Below are positions 18,134 to 29,645 of a DNA stretch of 64,000 bases, in pieces (positions within the stretch are counted from its first letter, which is position 1; every line of letters starts with the position of its first letter). The notes below the pieces were generated by a model, which searched no databases, was not told the origin of the DNA, and worked only from the letters and a program-made list of their open reading frames with translations. The stretch is from assembly GCF_030581005.1 (NCBI RefSeq), contig NZ_JAUQSX010000003.1:310001-374000 (forward strand), written 5' to 3'. The translations under genes were made by a program, and so were the position numbers. This DNA is from Hymenobacter mellowenesis (GTDB lineage Bacteria > Bacteroidota > Bacteroidia > Cytophagales > Hymenobacteraceae).

Positions 18134-19435
18134 CTACACCAGCCGTCCCTTCACCCGGTAGCCATACATGCCAAACAACAGAATCACTAGGTAGCAGACC
18201 ATTGGGATGAGGTAGCCAATCTGGATGTTGTCGCCGCGCAGGTCGATGAGGGTGCCCATGAGGGGCGGCATGATGGCGCCGCCCACGATGGACATCACCA
18301 GCCACGACGAGCCGGGCTTGGTGTCGTCGCCGAGGCCAGCAATGCCCAGGGCGAAGATGGTGGGGAACATAATGCTCATAAAAAAGCCCAGGCCGCCCAG
18401 CGCGTAAATGACGTAGGCGCCATCGCCGAACACGGCCACCGCGCACAGCGCCATGGCGACCACCGCATAAATCGAGAGCAGCCGCTGCGAGGCGATGTAC
18501 TTCAGCAAAGCGGTGCCAATGAAGCGCCCCACCATAAACAGCAGCCCGTACACGGCCAGGTAGTAGCCGGCCATTTTCTCATCGACGCCCGCCCCCTGCT
18601 TGGCCATCCGGATGAAGAAGCTCGTGACGCACACCTGCGCGCCCACATAGAAAAACTGCGCCACCACGGCCCAGGTTAGGTGCCGGTGTTTCAGCACCGC
18701 GAAGAAGCCGCCGCCTTCCGACGGCTCGGCTTCGGCGGCTCGCACTTCGGGCAGCTTGCTGAAAAAGAACAGCACCGCCACAGCCACCAACACGCCGCCC
18801 AGCACGATGTAGGGCAGCTTCACGGCCGCGGCTTCGTGGTTGAGGTAGGTGGTGCGGATGGCATCGGGCATGGCGGCCAGCTGGGCCTTCGTGTACTCCT
18901 TGCCCGATAAAATCAGGTTGGCGCCGATAATGGGGGCCACGAAAACCGCCAGCCCGTTGAACGAGGCCGCCAGGTTCAGTCGGCTCGTGGCCGACTCGGG
19001 CGGGCCGAGCACGGCGGCGTAGGGATTGGCGGCGGTTTCCAGCGTGGTCAGGCCGCAGCCGATGATGAACAGCGCGGTCAGGAACAGGCCGTAGGAGCGG
19101 GCATCGGCGGCGGGCACGAACAAGAAGGCCCCACCCGCGAAGGCCAGCAGCCCCAGAATAATGGTGAATTTGTAACCCAGCCGCTTCAGCAGTATCCCGG
19201 CCGGAATGGCCATCAGGAAGTAGGCCAGAAACACGGACGTATCCACCAGGGTAGACTGCAGGTTGTTGAGCTGGCAGGCTTTCTGGAGGTGCGGAATCAG
19301 GATGGAATCCAGGCTGTGCGCCATGCCCCACAGAAAAAACACGCCCACCACTAGGCTAAACGGTAGCAGGTAGGTGCGGGCACTGACGGGGCCGCCGGTA
19401 ACCGGTGGCGGAATGGAAGCAGGAGCAAGGGCCAT
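18134..19435 (-). CDS. Sugar MFS permease, L-fucose:H+ symporter (FucP) type
   Basis: 433 residues with 12 predicted membrane helices. FFLWGMAHSLDSILIPHLQK in helix 1 matches the FucP signature, which carries an acidic residue needed for proton coupling. The segment ANPYAAVLGPPESATSRLNL in the central part is highly characteristic of the FucP/GlcP group. It should import a monosaccharide with protons across the inner membrane. It is the last gene of a six-gene minus-strand cassette and starts 32 nt after the MaoC-like gene, so it probably imports the compound handled by that cassette. The sugar itself cannot be assigned. Confidence 0.9.
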   Translation of the reverse strand: MALAPASIPPPVTGGPVSARTYLLPFSLVVGVFFLWGMAHSLDSILIPHLQKACQLNNLQSTLVDTSVFLAYFLMAIPAGILLKRLGYKFTIILGLLAFAGGAFLFVPAADARSYGLFLTALFIIGCGLTTLETAANPYAAVLGPPESATSRLNLAASFNGLAVFVAPIIGANLILSGKEYTKAQLAAMPDAIRTTYLNHEAAAVKLPYIVLGGVLVAVAVLFFFSKLPEVRAAEAEPSEGGGFFAVLKHRHLTWAVVAQFFYVGAQVCVTSFFIRMAKQGAGVDEKMAGYYLAVYGLLFMVGRFIGTALLKYIASQRLLSIYAVVAMALCAVAVFGDGAYVIYALGGLGFFMSIMFPTIFALGIAGLGDDTKPGSSWLVMSIVGGAIMPPLMGTLIDLRGDNIQIGYLIPMVCYLVILLFGMYGYRVKGRLV

Positions 19436-19467
19436 TGGGTGGGATTTTAGAGAGTTGAGTCAGGGTA

Positions 19468-19911
19468 TTAGGCGCGTAATTTCACCACCAGCAGGTGGTC
19501 GCAGGCCAAAACCACCTCGCCGTGCTCGTTGATGACTTCCACGTGCTCGGTCACGGTGCCGTAGCCAGGCTTTTTACCTTCTTCCTTGGCCGAAATTGTG
19601 ACTTCGGAATGGATGGTGCTGCCAATGAAAACGGGCTTCACGAACCGCAGCCGGTCGTAGCCTTTGGAGAAGGCTTCGGGGTTGATTTCGGAGGCGGTGA
19701 GGCCGATACCGATGCTGAAAATCATGGTGCCGTGCGCAATGCGCTGGCCGAAGGGCTGGGTTTTGCACCACTCCGCGTCGAGGTGGTGGGGGAAGAAGTC
19801 GCCCGTGTGCCCGGCGTGGACCACGAAGTCCGTTTCGGTGATGGTGCGGCCGAGGGTCACGCGCTTGTCGCCGAGGGTGTAGTCTTCGAAAAAGGTCGAT
19901 TTGAAGTACAT
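19468..19911 (-). CDS. MaoC-like enoyl-CoA hydratase (hot-dog fold)
   Basis: 147 residues from ATG 19911; the longer frame only adds repeat A4 sequence. The hot-dog dehydratase signature is present: [13 protein letters not shown] holds the catalytic Asp and His, followed by [10 protein letters not shown] with the conserved glycine-rich helix. Length fits single-domain (R)-specific MaoC hydratases, which add or remove water on 2-enoyl-CoA thioesters or related branched acyl-CoA. Its company with a family III CoA-transferase supports a CoA-thioester pathway; its company with an oxidoreductase and a sugar permease suggests the acid derives from a sugar. Cytoplasmic, no signal peptide. Confidence 0.87.
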   Translation of the reverse strand: MYFKSTFFEDYTLGDKRVTLGRTITETDFVVHAGHTGDFFPHHLDAEWCKTQPFGQRIAHGTMIFSIGIGLTASEINPEAFSKGYDRLRFVKPVFIGSTIHSEVTISAKEEGKKPGYGTVTEHVEVINEHGEVVLACDHLLVVKLRA

Positions 19912-19917
19912 AGGAGT

Positions 19918-20037
19918 GTAGCTTGGACTCTGCGAGTCCGAGCGCGAGCGCAGCGAGCATCTGCGTTCGCGAATGAATAAATTACCTGGCGCAGATGCTC
20001 GCTGCGCTCGCGCTCGGACTCGCAGAGTCCAAGCTAC
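19918..20037. repeat. Family A hairpin element, copy A4 (variant arms)
   Basis: Arms begin GTAGCTTGGACTC and end GAGTCCAAGCTAC: the T that differs from other A copies is matched by an A in the opposite arm, so pairing is kept. It has the longest stem (to GCATCTGCG / CGCAGATGC). It forms the TAG stop of the minus-strand oxidoreductase on its right and ends 7 nt before the MaoC start. Confidence 0.92.
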
Positions 20038-21098
20038 TTTCCATCGCTCGACGCGTAAGCTGCTTCCACCACGGCCATGGTTTTTATCACGTCTTCCACG
20101 CTGGTAGGCAGCACGTCGGTTTCGCCATTTTTGAAGCGCATCAAGCTGCCCATCGTGCCCATAAAAGCATCCGGAAACCAAGAGCCTTCCAGCGCTATGG
20201 TGTGCCAAACCGGCTGTTCGCCCTCGTGCATGATGCAGTATTCAAACTTATCGGGCACGCCGTGGGGGTAGTTCATGAGCAGGCCCATGCGGGCTTTGAT
20301 GGCGCCTTTCGTGCCCTCCCATTTGATGAAGCTCTCCTGGTTTTCGGGGCCGAAGGCATGGTCGTGGTTGGTGTTGATGACGGCGTGCATAGTCTCGCCG
20401 TAATCGAAGAGGATGGTAGAGCGCGACGACGACAGTGCTTTGGCCGGGTGGCGCAAGGTTTTGGCCATCACCCGGCTAGGCTCGCCCAGGAAGCTGCGAA
20501 TCAGGTCGATGTAGTGGATGCTGTGGTACTGGATTTCGAGACGCGGATGCACCATCACGTGCGGAAACAGCTCCCAGGGCGTTTCCAGCGTCACGCGCAC
20601 TTCCATGTCGTACAACTCGCCGATGAGGCCCTGGCGCAGCATCTCGCGGGCGGCGGCCACGTAGGGCGCGAAGCGCAGCTGGCAGTTGATGGCGGCCACT
20701 AGATTTTTTCGGCGACAGACCTCCAGAATTTCCTGACTCTGCCAGAAGTAGTCGCCCATCGGCTTCTGAATCAGCACGCCCGCGCCGTCAGGTAGCTGGT
20801 TCAGCGTTTCCACAAACTGCTCGGGCATGATGGTGACGTCGTACACGGCTTCGGCTGGCGCGTGGGCCACGGCCTCGGCCACCGAGTCGTACACGTGCGG
20901 GATTCCCCAGGCAGCGGCCAGCTTCTCGGCCCGCGCCCGGGTGCGGTTGGTGATGCCCACCACCTCAAACCCAGCATTGCGGTAGGCCGGCAAATGCGCG
21001 TCGTTCACAATGCCGCCGGCCCCGATGATGACGATAGGCAGCGGCCGTTGCGGCAGCACGGGCAGGTAGGGAATGTCGTGGTTTTCTAGCTTAAACAT
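20034..21098 (-). CDS. Gfo/Idh/MocA-family oxidoreductase
   Basis: 354 residues from ATG 21098, overlapping the end of the upstream solute-binding-protein gene by 8 nt. The Rossmann motif is [27 protein letters not shown] stands at the usual 'EKP' position with Q-K-P, and [19 protein letters not shown] supplies the His/Asp segment near the active site. It should oxidise or reduce a sugar-derived substrate with NAD(P) in the cytoplasm. It lies between a solute-binding protein and a MaoC hydratase. Its TAG stop is made by repeat A4, so its last residues may have been set by that insertion. Confidence 0.85.
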   Translation of the reverse strand: MFKLENHDIPYLPVLPQRPLPIVIIGAGGIVNDAHLPAYRNAGFEVVGITNRTRARAEKLAAAWGIPHVYDSVAEAVAHAPAEAVYDVTIMPEQFVETLNQLPDGAGVLIQKPMGDYFWQSQEILEVCRRKNLVAAINCQLRFAPYVAAAREMLRQGLIGELYDMEVRVTLETPWELFPHVMVHPRLEIQYHSIHYIDLIRSFLGEPSRVMAKTLRHPAKALSSSRSTILFDYGETMHAVINTNHDHAFGPENQESFIKWEGTKGAIKARMGLLMNYPHGVPDKFEYCIMHEGEQPVWHTIALEGSWFPDAFMGTMGSLMRFKNGETDVLPTSVEDVIKTMAVVEAAYASSDGK

Positions 21099-22332
21099 GG
21101 TCGAGCGCGTTAATTTTCTGTTGGCCGGCGGCAAGTAATTTCGCCACGGGCGCATCGGTGTTGATGGCCTGCAGCACCACCTCGTCGATGATGCTGGCAA
21201 TCTGCGCCCAGTTGGCTTTGGGCGGGAGGCTTTGGGCCTGCTGGTGCAGCATTTCGAGCTTGTGGTAGTAGGGCACGAGGGCGTTGATTTCGGGGTCGTG
21301 CCAGGTAGAGAGGCGACAGCCGATGCCGCCTTCCAGGGTCAGGAACTTGTCGTTTTCGGGACGGGTGGCGAAGCGCAAGAAGTCGTAGGCCACGGCCTTG
21401 TGCCGGCTGCCCGAACCGATGGCGTAGAGCCAGTACACGTTCAGCGAAGCCGACTGCCCGCCCGCCCCGTGCGGAATCGGGGCAATATCGACCCGGCCGC
21501 GCACCGGGCAGGCCGCGTCCACGTCGCACACGGCCGCGAAGCCAAACCAGTTCACCATCATGGCCGCTTCGCCCCGCGCAAACGCCTGACCGGCCGCTAC
21601 CGACTCGTACTGCATGGTCTGCGGGTGCCCGGCGGCCTGGTCGCGCAGCAGCTGGCGGTAGAAGGCGAGGCCGTCGGTCGCCGCCGCGCTGTCGATGCGG
21701 ACGCGGCCCTGCGCATCAACCAGCTGGCCGCCGCGCGTCCAGAGGTGCAGGCAGAAATCGAACACCGTGTTGTGGCCGTCGGGGAAGCCAGCGGCGACGA
21801 AGCCGAACAGGTTGTCGGCGGGCCGCTGGAAGAAACGCGCCACTGTCTGGAAGTCGTCCCAGGTTTCGGGCACTTGCAAGGGTCGGCCGTGCAGCTCCTG
21901 AAACCGGGCTTGCTCTTGCTGGCTCTCAAACAGGTCTTTGCGGTAGATGAGGCATTCCGGCCCATCGTGAAACGGCAGGCCCATTATGGCATCACCAACT
22001 TGCTGCATGCCCAGCAGCGAGGGGCTCCAACCGGCGGGAAAATCAGCGGGCGGGTTCTGTTGAATGTAGGGCGTCAGGTTTTCGAGGGCGCCGGTGCTAG
22101 CGGCTTCGGGCAGCCAGTCGGTGTTGATGTGGGCCACGTCCCAGGTGCCGTTTTGTAGACCCTTATCGGTGAGCAGACTGGCGTAGAGCTGGTGCAAATC
22201 CATCGGTATCATCTCCACGGCCAACTTGCAGCCGGTTTCCTGACAAAAGCTGGCCCACAGCTTCGCCATAGTGCTTTCGAAGGGGCCAAACTGCCGCACG
22301 GCAATGTGAAACGGGGGCTGCTCAGGCATCAT
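21091..22332 (-). CDS. Solute-binding-protein-fold protein without signal peptide (family 1 SBP), copy 1
   Basis: 413 residues from ATG 22332, which overlaps the end of the CoA-transferase gene. The fold is that of ABC sugar-binding proteins: [20 protein letters not shown] at the N-terminus, [20 protein letters not shown] for the first ligand lobe, [19 protein letters not shown] at the hinge, and [18 protein letters not shown]. No hydrophobic leader or lipobox precedes it, even in the longest frame, so it is predicted to be cytoplasmic. No ABC permease or ATPase gene is nearby. It might deliver or sequester a small ligand for the neighbouring enzymes; this is inference. Confidence 0.8.
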   Translation of the reverse strand: MMPEQPPFHIAVRQFGPFESTMAKLWASFCQETGCKLAVEMIPMDLHQLYASLLTDKGLQNGTWDVAHINTDWLPEAASTGALENLTPYIQQNPPADFPAGWSPSLLGMQQVGDAIMGLPFHDGPECLIYRKDLFESQQEQARFQELHGRPLQVPETWDDFQTVARFFQRPADNLFGFVAAGFPDGHNTVFDFCLHLWTRGGQLVDAQGRVRIDSAAATDGLAFYRQLLRDQAAGHPQTMQYESVAAGQAFARGEAAMMVNWFGFAAVCDVDAACPVRGRVDIAPIPHGAGGQSASLNVYWLYAIGSGSRHKAVAYDFLRFATRPENDKFLTLEGGIGCRLSTWHDPEINALVPYYHKLEMLHQQAQSLPPKANWAQIASIIDEVVLQAINTDAPVAKLLAAGQQKINALDHV

Positions 22333-24769
22333 GGCGGGCGGGTTGAAACGTGGCGATTTCGGCGAGAATGGCAGCGTTGTTTTGGCCCAGCTGCGGAGAG
22401 CCAACAGGGGAAGTCAGCAGCTCGCCATCGAGGCGGATGGGGCAGCGGGTGGTGCGGTAAGCGTAGCCGTCGGCCATCGTTACTTCCTGCACCATATTGA
22501 GCGCGGCAAAGCCTTCGTGGGCCAGCAACCGGTCCCAGCTCAGCACGTTGGCGCACCAGATGTCGGCGGGCTCCAGGATGGCGAGCCAGGCTTCGGTAGT
22601 ACCGGTTTTCAGATGCTCGGCCAAGGTGGCTTTTATCTCGTCGCGTTGCGTGAACGCCTGCGCGGGCTCCGGGTAGCTCAGCAACGATTCGCAGCCCAGC
22701 AGCCGCCCCAATACCGGAATCGAACCCATGGCCAGGGCCAGAAACCCGTTGCTGGTCTGGTAGATGCCGTAGGGCGCGCCGAGGTAGGAGTGGGCGCTGT
22801 TGTGGGCGGTGCGCTGGGGCAGCGCGCCGCCGTCGTTGAAAAAGGTGGTGAGGGTTTCGAACTGGAAATCGAACGCCGATTCCAGCATGCTCACCTGCGC
22901 CAGGCCGCCCTCGCCGCGGGTGCTGCGGCGCACCAGGCAAGCCAGCAGCCCCTGCGCGAGGTGGGCGCCGGCCAGCATGTCCACGATGGACAGGCCCAAG
23001 GGCACGGGGCCGGCGTCGGCGTTGCCGCTCAGCCAAGTCAGGCCCGAGACGGCTTGCAGCAGCAGGTCCTGGCCGGGCTTGTCGCGCCAGGGACCTTCGG
23101 GGCCGTAGCCGGATATTTCGCCGTACACCACGTTGGGGTTCTGCGCCTTCACACTGGCGTAGTCGAAGCCAAGGCGCTCCATCACGCCGGGGCGGTAGTT
23201 GTGCATCACCACGTCGGCCCGGCGCACCAGTTCCCAGACTTGCGCGCGGTCGGCGGCATTTTTGAGGTCGGCCGCGAAGCTTTCCTTATTGCGGTTGATG
23301 GCGTGAAATACCGACGACTCGCCGTTCATGATGACGTTCGAGGTGTAGAGGTGTCGGCAGATGTCGCCCGTTTCGGGCCGCTCGATTTTGATGACGCGAG
23401 CGCCCAGGTCGGCCAGGCGCAGGGCGGCGGAAGGGCCGGAGAGGAACTGGCTGAAATCGACTACTAGGAGGTCGGCGAGGGGTTTGGCCCTTGCGTCAAC
23501 CTCACCCCCTAGCCCCCTCTCCTGCGGAGAGGGGGGACTAGTTTCTAGCTCCAGCGTAGATTCCAGAGCTAGTTCCCCCTCTCCGCAGGAGAGGGGGCTA
23601 GGGGGTGAGGTTACCCCGGCGAGCAAACCAAATTCCGTCTGAATCGCCGCCGTATCCTGCCCCGGCATCGGCGCGGCCTTATCCGAGTACAGCTTCGCCC
23701 CATCAATCCGAATGGGGCAGCGCGTGGTAGCTAGCTGCTGCCCATCAGCCAGCTTCACCAGTTGCTGCATGCCCAGCACCTCGTAGCCGGGGCTGCTGGT
23801 GGCTCGCTGGTAGTTCAGCACCTCGGCGCACCAGATGCCCAGCGGCTCTAGCTTCGCGAGCCAGGCGGCGGTGGGGTGTTCGCGCAGGGCAGCGGCGAGC
23901 CGGGCGGCGATATCGTCCCGTCCGTCGAACCAGGAGCTGGCGGTGGGGTAGTCGGCCAGAATGCCCAGGTTCAGCGTCGCATCGAGCTTGTCGAGGTTGC
24001 CCATGGCCAGGGCCAGGTGGCCGTCCTGGGTTTGGTAGATGCCGTAGGGGGCGCTGAGGTAGGCGTGAGCGGTGCCGCGCGCCGCGCCGCGCCGGGGCAG
24101 CTGGCCGCCGTCGTTCAGGTGGGTGGTCAGCAGCTCAAACTGAATGTCGAGTACCGACTCCAGCAGGCTCACTTCGACCAGCGCGCCCTGGCCGGTTCGA
24201 CCGCGCCGGACCAGCGCCGCCAGCAGCCCCTGCGCGAAGTGCGAGCCGCAGATAATATCGGCCACCGCGATGCCGAAGGGCGTCGGCCCGTCGGCCGACG
24301 TACCCGACAAATACGTGAGGCCAGACATGGATTGAATCAGCAAGTCCTGGCCCGGCTTGCTGGCCCAGGGGCCGGTGGGGCCGTAGCCCGTCACCACGCC
24401 GTAGATGAGGCGCGGGTTCAGCACCCGCACGGCGTCGTAGCCAAGGCCGATTTTCTCCATGATGCCCGGCCGGAAGTTGTGGGTCATCACGTCGGCCTGA
24501 GCCAGCAGTTGCTTCACGCGGGCGAGGTCGTCCGGGTTTTTCAGGTCGGCGGCGTAGGATTCCTTATTGCGGTTGATGGTGTGAAAAACCAGGCTGCTGC
24601 CCTCTACAAACAGGTTTTTAATAGCAATCTGGCGACCGGCCTCGCCGGTGCCCGGCCGCTCAATCTTGATGACACGGGCGCCGAGGTCGGCCAGGCGCAA
24701 GCCGGCCGAGGGGGCGGCCAGGAACTGGCTGAATTCGATGACTAGGAGGCCGGATAGGGGGAGGGACAT
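22322..24769 (-). CDS. Tandem family III (CaiB/BaiF) CoA-transferase fusion
   Basis: 815 residues, twice the usual ~400. Domain 1 starts [19 protein letters not shown] and domain 2, from about residue 432, [19 protein letters not shown]; both continue [16 protein letters not shown]. Both carry a [16 protein letters not shown] loop and end TTRCPIR(I/L)DG. Residues about 387-424 are encoded by hairpin element E1, exactly where domain 1 should stop and domain 2 should start. No in-frame ATG, GTG or TTG is seen just before domain 2. At the position of the formyl-CoA-transferase Asp nucleophile both domains have Glu (E204 in VSLLES, E630 in VSMLES), judged by eye. Expected role: moving CoA between carboxylic acids in the cytoplasm. 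Confidence 0.9.
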   Translation of the reverse strand: MSLPLSGLLVIEFSQFLAAPSAGLRLADLGARVIKIERPGTGEAGRQIAIKNLFVEGSSLVFHTINRNKESYAADLKNPDDLARVKQLLAQADVMTHNFRPGIMEKIGLGYDAVRVLNPRLIYGVVTGYGPTGPWASKPGQDLLIQSMSGLTYLSGTSADGPTPFGIAVADIICGSHFAQGLLAALVRRGRTGQGALVEVSLLESVLDIQFELLTTHLNDGGQLPRRGAARGTAHAYLSAPYGIYQTQDGHLALAMGNLDKLDATLNLGILADYPTASSWFDGRDDIAARLAAALREHPTAAWLAKLEPLGIWCAEVLNYQRATSSPGYEVLGMQQLVKLADGQQLATTRCPIRIDGAKLYSDKAAPMPGQDTAAIQTEFGLLAGVTSPPSPLSCGEGELALESTLELETSPPSPQERGLGGEVDARAKPLADLLVVDFSQFLSGPSAALRLADLGARVIKIERPETGDICRHLYTSNVIMNGESSVFHAINRNKESFAADLKNAADRAQVWELVRRADVVMHNYRPGVMERLGFDYASVKAQNPNVVYGEISGYGPEGPWRDKPGQDLLLQAVSGLTWLSGNADAGPVPLGLSIVDMLAGAHLAQGLLACLVRRSTRGEGGLAQVSMLESAFDFQFETLTTFFNDGGALPQRTAHNSAHSYLGAPYGIYQTSNGFLALAMGSIPVLGRLLGCESLLSYPEPAQAFTQRDEIKATLAEHLKTGTTEAWLAILEPADIWCANVLSWDRLLAHEGFAALNMVQEVTMADGYAYRTTRCPIRLDGELLTSPVGSPQLGQNNAAILAEIATFQPARHDA
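23498..23612. repeat. Family E hairpin element, copy E1, inside the CoA-transferase fusion
   Basis: Left arm CCTCACCCCCTAGCCCCC then the small hairpin CCCTCTCCtgcGGAGAGGG; right arm is its exact complement ending GGGGGTGAGG. The minus-strand frame crosses it without a stop and encodes the interdomain linker. Confidence 0.93.
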
Positions 24770-24788
24770 GGTAGGTTTGGGATTGGAT

Positions 24789-24901
24789 GTAGCGTGGACT
24801 CTGCGAGTCCGCGCAACGAGCGTAGCGAGTAATGACGTGAGGATGTGAGGGCGCGGGCTACTCGCTGCGCTCGTGGCGCGGACTCGCAGAGTCCACGCTA
24901 C
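24789..24901. repeat. Family A hairpin element, copy A5
   Basis: Arms GTAGCGTGGACTC / GAGTCCACGCTAC with internal hairpins. It lies between the CoA-transferase start (24769) and the upstream solute-binding-protein gene, whose TAG stop (24900-24898) it provides. Confidence 0.92.
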
Positions 24902-26055
24902 ATCTTTCTGGATTTCACATACAGCTCGTTCAACTCGCTCAGCAGCGCCCGCTCGTCGCCGCCGTTCAGCAGGTACTGGCGCACGGGCCCGCCGGCGTGG
25001 TCCTGGAAGAACATGTGGCCGTGGTAGCGCGGGCGCAGGAAAGCGCGCTGCAAGGCCGGGAGCGTGGCAGCGAAGTAGTTGCTGGACTGCGCATTCACGT
25101 GCTCATCTTGCCAGGCGGTGAGGTGGCCGGGCTGGCCGCCGTTGTCGAAGTACAGGGTTTGCTGGCAGGCGGGCGCAGCCACGAATTCGGCGTAGCGCAC
25201 GGCGGTTTCAACTTCGGCACATTTGGCCGAAATGGCGAGGCCGGTGCCGCCCAGCGTGCTGCGCAGGCGCGTGCCGCCGGGCGTCAGGCTCACCATGTCG
25301 TGGAAGTGTAGCAGGTGGCGGGCGTAACCTCGGCGGGCGTAGTTGGAGTAGCCGTAGGCGAAGGGGCAGTAGGCCAGCGCGTCGGTTTGGGTCATGGCCT
25401 CGTAGGTCTGAATGGGGTTGCGGTGGAAGCAGGCTGGGTCGACTTTGCTAGCGAGCTGGCGGAACAGCTGGAGCGCCTGGATGCCAATAGCTTCGCTCAC
25501 TACCTCGTTTTCGCGTTGGCAGGGGTCTTCGCCCAGCGAGCAGCAGAACATGTAGAAGCTCATCAGCGTGTCGATGGGGATGAGCGAGAAGGCTACGAGG
25601 CCACGGTCAGCCAAGGCCAGCAGGTCGGCGAAGGTTTCGGGGAGAGTGAGGCCGTGCTGGGCCAGCAGGTCGGGGCGGCTGGCGGCCACGGGCGTGGCCG
25701 CGTCGATGGGCAGGGCCCACTGGTGGCCGTTGAAGCGGTAGCTTTCGAAGGAGTGCCCCACGGTATTGGCCTGCTGGTCGGTCATAAATTCGGCCGGTAG
25801 GTATTCATCCAAAGGCAAAATGGAGCCGGTGCGCGCCGCGAAGCCGGCCCACGGATGGTCAATTACCAGCAAGTCGAACCGCTCGGCCAGCTGCTGAATC
25901 GACTCATCGGCAAACTGTTGCAGGGAGCGTTTCTCCCAAGTGATGTGCACGTTGGGATTCAGCTCGGCGAAGCGCTGGCCGGTGGCGGCCATCGGCACGA
26001 AGCCCCGGCTGTGGTTCCAGGTGATGCCTTTCAGGTGGATGGGTTCGGTGGGCAT
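24898..26055 (-). CDS. Solute-binding-protein-fold protein without signal peptide, copy 2
   Basis: 385 residues. It starts [18 protein letters not shown], which is already the first mature beta-strand and ligand loop of sugar-binding proteins, so no export signal is present. Other family segments are [37 protein letters not shown] at the hinge, and [11 protein letters not shown]. It is the first gene of the six-gene cassette and is only distantly similar to copy 1. The predicted location is cytoplasmic, without any ABC transporter genes in the window. The final residues end Met-stop, the stop being formed by repeat A5. Confidence 0.8.
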   Translation of the reverse strand: MPTEPIHLKGITWNHSRGFVPMAATGQRFAELNPNVHITWEKRSLQQFADESIQQLAERFDLLVIDHPWAGFAARTGSILPLDEYLPAEFMTDQQANTVGHSFESYRFNGHQWALPIDAATPVAASRPDLLAQHGLTLPETFADLLALADRGLVAFSLIPIDTLMSFYMFCCSLGEDPCQRENEVVSEAIGIQALQLFRQLASKVDPACFHRNPIQTYEAMTQTDALAYCPFAYGYSNYARRGYARHLLHFHDMVSLTPGGTRLRSTLGGTGLAISAKCAEVETAVRYAEFVAAPACQQTLYFDNGGQPGHLTAWQDEHVNAQSSNYFAATLPALQRAFLRPRYHGHMFFQDHAGGPVRQYLLNGGDERALLSELNELYVKSRKM

Positions 26056-26104
26056 TGGGGTGGTGGTTTTAATTGCTGGGAAACCAAACGGCGCAGGCGG
26101 GGAA

Positions 26105-26196
26105 CCTCACCCCCGGCCCCTCTCCCGCGGAGAGGGGTGCCAGGCGACAGCTTACGTCAGGCTCCCCTCTCCGCGGGAGAGGGGCCGGGGGTGAGG
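26105..26196. repeat. Family E hairpin element, copy E2
   Basis: CCTCACCCCCGGCCCC then CCCTCTCCcgcGGAGAGGG, with a fully complementary right arm ending GGGGGTGAGG. Sits between the LacZ-type gene end and the cassette. Confidence 0.93.
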
Positions 26197-26216
26197 TGAC
26201 TCGCGTCAGGTTGGCG

Positions 26217-29645
<3,429 letters not shown>

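Noticed and set aside
22322..24769. Sequencing or assembly error joining two CoA-transferase genes
   Set aside because: The joining sequence is a complete palindromic element of family E with two other copies here, so a real insertion is more likely; long-read confirmation would settle it.
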